Notes under the pieces: generated by a model | What the model was told of the DNA's origin: nothing | Databases searched by the model: none | Seen by the model: only the letters and a program-made list of their open reading frames with translations | In this document: positions 61,267 to 64,000 of the stretch, in pieces | Layout: each line of letters starts with the position of its first letter | Numbering within the stretch: the first letter of the stretch is position 1 | NCBI RefSeq assembly: GCF_013201075.1 | Contig: NZ_CP053708.1 | Span: 871,501-935,500 of the forward strand | Direction: 5' to 3' | DNA: 64,000 nucleotides | Source of the DNA: Lichenicola cladoniae | GTDB taxonomy: Bacteria > Pseudomonadota > Alphaproteobacteria > Acetobacterales > Acetobacteraceae | Translations under genes and position numbers: made by a program

Positions 61267-62268
61267 TCAGGCAACGACCTCGAGAGCGCCGGTCCGGCAT
61301 GATGTCACGATCGATTCCAGCAGCGAGATGTTGTCGATCATCTGCTCGCCGGTGATCGGGTAAGGGGCTTCGCCCCGGACTGCCCTGGCGAAGGCTTCGA
61401 GATTGGCCAGCACCGGCTCCGCCTTGCCGACGTCCTCGGTGCGGATCGGAGCACCCGTGCTGCCGGTGGTCACGATCCATCCGTCCGGTGATTCGACATG
61501 CGCGCGGTCGCGGACGTCGATCCAGCCCTTGCTTCCAAACACGGCGAAACGCGACACGAACGGGGTCGCCAGCGTCGCCGAGACATAGGCGGTGGCGCCG
61601 GCCCGGAACCGGATATAGGCGCTCATCGTGTCTCCGGACGGAAGCTCGGAGACGAGGTTCTTCGAGGTTGCCAGTACGCTTTCGGCGGGCCCGAGCAGAA
61701 GTACCGCGAGGTCGGTCAGGTGGATGCCGGTCGCCGTCATGCCGCCTGCCGGCGCCTGATCGGTATGCAGCCGCCAGTTCGAGGCGTCGAGGCTCAGGAA
61801 CTTGTCGTGACTGAAGTTGGCCTCGATCTGCAGCAGCGTTCCTAATTCACCGGACGCCGCCGCCGCCAGGATGGCCGCGATCGGCGGCTCGAAACGGCGT
61901 TCGTGCCCCATTCCCAGCACCAGACCGGCGTCGCGGCAGAGCTGGACCGAGGCGGCGGCGCCGGCGCGGGTGAGTGCCAGCGGCTTTTCACAGAAGACGT
62001 GCTTGCCGGCGGCGACGCAGGCGGCGATCTGGTGTTCGTGCAGGCTATGCGGTGTCGCCAGGATCACCGCCTCGGTGTCCGGGCCCAGCAGGTCGGCAAG
62101 ATCGGAATAAACGTCGATGCCGGTTCCTGCCAATGCATCGCGCGCTGCCGTCGTTTCCGGATCGGCCACCGCGACAAGCCGCAGTGCCTGCGATCGTGCG
62201 CGGATGAGATCCGTCATCTTTTTGCCCCACCAGCCGAAGCCTGCGAGCGCTACGTTGACTGGTTGCAT
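61267..62268 (-). CDS. Gfo/Idh/MocA family oxidoreductase
   Basis: Protein of 333 aa from ATG 62268 (GGAGG box 7 bases upstream). Start VALAGFGWWGKKMTDLIRA, EKPLALTRAG with the conserved Lys, and the GIHLTDLAVLLLG substrate segment. NAD(P)-dependent sugar/inositol-type dehydrogenase. The gene follows the HTH-SBP protein by 44 bp, and together with ADH and SDR forms a catabolic set for a carbohydrate. Different subfamily from the Gfo/Idh at 17.0 kb. Confidence 0.9.
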   Translation of the reverse strand: MQPVNVALAGFGWWGKKMTDLIRARSQALRLVAVADPETTAARDALAGTGIDVYSDLADLLGPDTEAVILATPHSLHEHQIAACVAAGKHVFCEKPLALTRAGAAASVQLCRDAGLVLGMGHERRFEPPIAAILAAAASGELGTLLQIEANFSHDKFLSLDASNWRLHTDQAPAGGMTATGIHLTDLAVLLLGPAESVLATSKNLVSELPSGDTMSAYIRFRAGATAYVSATLATPFVSRFAVFGSKGWIDVRDRAHVESPDGWIVTTGSTGAPIRTEDVGKAEPVLANLEAFARAVRGEAPYPITGEQMIDNISLLESIVTSCRTGALEVVA

Positions 62269-62312
62269 ATGCGACCTCCTTCTTGACGATGGCTGGGCCA
62301 TCCGGTGCAGTT

Positions 62313-64000
62313 TTAGGCGTGACCCGATGCATGATGCCGGACGTCTGCGGGCCGGGAATGCAGGCGGTCGAACCCCTTCTGGATCGCGGCGAGAGCGGCG
62401 CGATCCGTCTTGCGCCGGGTCAGGGCGTCATGAATCTCGGCGCCGACGATCGCCTCGATCGCGGTGTAGTTCGGGATCGCGGGCCGCGCCCAGGCATCCA
62501 GCATGTTCTTGCCGGCCGCCTTCTCGACGAAGCTGACAATGGAGGACGACCGCATCACTTCCGGGTCGGAAACCACGCTGAACCGGGGCAGAAACGGGAA
62601 GCCGTTCTTGACATGGCTCCTGACCGAATCCGGCGTCATCATCCAGGCCATCGCTTCGACGGCGGCACGAAGTTGGTCCTCGGGCAGGTTGACCGGAATG
62701 GTCAGCACAAACCCGCCGAGTGGCGCCGTGCTTCGTCCGTGCGGGCCAGCCGGATGGGTGAGATAGGTGACGCGCCGCTTGACCCGCGAGCGCGTGTCGT
62801 ACTCGAACCGCGCGCACCGCATGCTCCAGCAATAGATCATGGCGGCATCGCCACGCAGGAAGATGTCGAAGCTCGATTCCCAGTCCAGCGCGGTGACATC
62901 CGGCGGCGAAATCTCGACCAGCCGGTGCATGTAGTCGAGCACGCGAAGCCCCGCCTCGACCGGAAGCTGCGGCACCGCGTCCGGCTCGGATGCCTGGCTG
63001 CGCGGAACCAGATGTTCACCGCAATCGGACAACAGGAACAGAAACGTCGAGGCGATCGGCATTCCGCGCGCCGCGTTCCAGACGATCCCGTAGCGGCCAT
63101 GGTTCGGCGCATGCAGGGCGCGGCCGACCTCGATCACCTGGTCGAAGCTGGCCGGCGCCGACAGGCCTGCATCCTGCAGCAGGTCGCGGCGCACCGCGAG
63201 GGTCTCGATCGTGCAGTACACGGGTATGCCGTACTGCCGGCCGCGATACTGACCCGCCGCCCAGAAGCTGTCGTGGAAATTATCACGGTTGAGACGAAGC
63301 GATGCGAGCTCGTCGTCGATCGGACGGATCAGCCCCTTGCTGGCGAATTCACCGACCCAGGGAATGTTCAGCGCGGTCAGGTGATAGCGCGAGACCCGCT
63401 GCTGCGCATTCTCCAGCGTAAGCTTGTAGAGCTGCGGCAGGCGCGCCAGCTCGATATCCTGTCGCGAGCCGAAATCGTTCCTGAAATCGCCCCAGAGATT
63501 CTGCATCGCGATGAAATAGTTGTCGTCGGCGAGTAGGAAGCGCATGTCCGAGCGATTGCTGCCGTGCGTCGGCGCCAGCGATGCCGGACGCTGGACCGGA
63601 CTGGCCGACGGGGCGCCGAAATAGTAATTGTCCGGCTCCTCGCCGTCCGCGCGCCGGCCAAGGGTGGCGGCGAGGATCGCTTTGACCTTGAGCAGATAGT
63701 CGTCGAACCGCGCCACCAGCTTTGCGCTGGGATGCAGGGTGAAGGACTTCCCGGTCGTGCCGCGACTGACCCTGTCGATCATGCCGGCGGCGATCAGCTC
63801 GTCGAGCTTTCGCATCGCGGTCGTGTAGGGGGCGTAGCCGGCCTGTGCGAGAGCCGACATGGTGACGACATCTCCTGTTATCTCCGCGCGAACCAGATGC
63901 TGCAGAATCAGGTTCGCGGGATCGCCGTGCGAGTCCGGAAATAAGTCGCGCCATGGCCCGCGCAACTGTTCCAGCACGTCGAGCAGACGAAGCCGTTCGA
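62313..64000 (-). CDS. winged-helix / solute-binding-protein fusion, partial at window edge
   Basis: At least 560 codons; the frame is open to the window edge, so the true start is outside. Residues 1-90 hold a MarR-like winged helix (VTMSALAQAGYAPYTTAMRKL, then LIAAGMIDRVSRGTTGKSF). From about residue 140 follows an extracellular solute-binding family 1 domain (MRFLLADDNYFIAMQ, AAGQYRGRQYGIPVY, AAMIYCWSMRCARFEYD, WMMTPDSVRSHVKNGF). There is no signal peptide or membrane helix, so a normally periplasmic receptor fold seems to be used in the cytoplasm as the ligand sensor of a DNA-binding protein. It heads the ADH/SDR/Gfo operon and likely regulates it. Confidence 0.8.
   Translation of the reverse strand, partial: ERLRLLDVLEQLRGPWRDLFPDSHGDPANLILQHLVRAEITGDVVTMSALAQAGYAPYTTAMRKLDELIAAGMIDRVSRGTTGKSFTLHPSAKLVARFDDYLLKVKAILAATLGRRADGEEPDNYYFGAPSASPVQRPASLAPTHGSNRSDMRFLLADDNYFIAMQNLWGDFRNDFGSRQDIELARLPQLYKLTLENAQQRVSRYHLTALNIPWVGEFASKGLIRPIDDELASLRLNRDNFHDSFWAAGQYRGRQYGIPVYCTIETLAVRRDLLQDAGLSAPASFDQVIEVGRALHAPNHGRYGIVWNAARGMPIASTFLFLLSDCGEHLVPRSQASEPDAVPQLPVEAGLRVLDYMHRLVEISPPDVTALDWESSFDIFLRGDAAMIYCWSMRCARFEYDTRSRVKRRVTYLTHPAGPHGRSTAPLGGFVLTIPVNLPEDQLRAAVEAMAWMMTPDSVRSHVKNGFPFLPRFSVVSDPEVMRSSSIVSFVEKAAGKNMLDAWARPAIPNYTAIEAIVGAEIHDALTRRKTDRAALAAIQKGFDRLHSRPADVRHHASGHA

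Noticed and set aside
1-64000. CRISPR arrays, tRNA or rRNA genes, plasmid origin
   Set aside because: No regularly spaced repeats, cloverleaf-like segments, conserved rRNA blocks or rep/par genes were seen in the window.

Overview
The window is 64 kb of GC-rich DNA from a metabolically versatile bacterium, most likely an alphaproteobacterium. The grounds are a TonB receptor, a LinB-type dehalogenase, the pca gene set, several LysR/SDR/alpha-beta hydrolase modules and dipeptide-type ABC importers. The family (acetic-acid/Rhodospirillales type or sphingomonad) cannot be fixed from sequence reading alone. No rRNA, tRNA or CRISPR array was seen.

Left part (1-13.2 kb): a sulfide/persulfide detoxification operon (DUF442 protein, two YeeE/YedE membrane proteins, persulfide-dioxygenase-like MBL protein) is followed by a TetR gene. 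Divergent from TetR is a catabolic operon of SDR, MDR dehydrogenase and a LinB-like haloalkane dehalogenase with every LinB catalytic residue at the same position number. Next comes a graveyard of decayed SDR, MDR and LysR genes, and a TonB-dependent receptor. Two of three copies of a 1113-bp IS30-family element are inserted here, one in the LysR remnant and one in the receptor gene.

Middle (13.4-28.3 kb): a large peptide/gamma-glutamyl compound cluster with a complete dipeptide-type ABC importer (SBP, two permeases, two ATPases), two DUF885-type proteins, ketopantoate-reductase-like, Gfo/Idh and D-hydroxyacid dehydrogenases, a gamma-glutamyltransferase homologue, a VOC protein and a GcvA-like LysR regulator. 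An intact IS21 element (28492-30980) follows; it has cut a MOSC-domain gene.

31-39 kb: a leftward operon of two Asp-nucleophile alpha/beta hydrolases, an NTF2-like protein and an SDR, with a divergent, twice-frameshifted LysR gene. Then a nest of mobile DNA: IS30 copy 3 inside the last codon of a decayed IS110 transposase, and a serine-recombinase fragment.

39-49 kb: a tightly overlapping five-gene operon (GT-A/DUF2064 protein, GT87-like membrane glycosyltransferase, radical SAM-SPASM protein, GT2, class I/II aminotransferase) that I do not recognise as a described pathway, an AraC regulator, and on the other strand a cytochrome b - molybdopterin oxidoreductase - secreted protein - DoxX-like module.

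49-53 kb: flavin-type oxidase, AhpD-like protein, two LysR genes and a third Asp-type alpha/beta hydrolase; then an IS481 remnant.

54-64 kb: a beta-ketoadipate terminal operon, pcaR-type IclR, pcaI, pcaJ, pcaF, joined to ATP-type PEP carboxykinase, with a three-half-site operator in front of pcaI. The window ends in a sugar/polyol-type operon (SDR, ADH, Gfo/Idh) headed by a winged-helix protein fused to a solute-binding-protein domain, probably a cytoplasmic one-component sensor.
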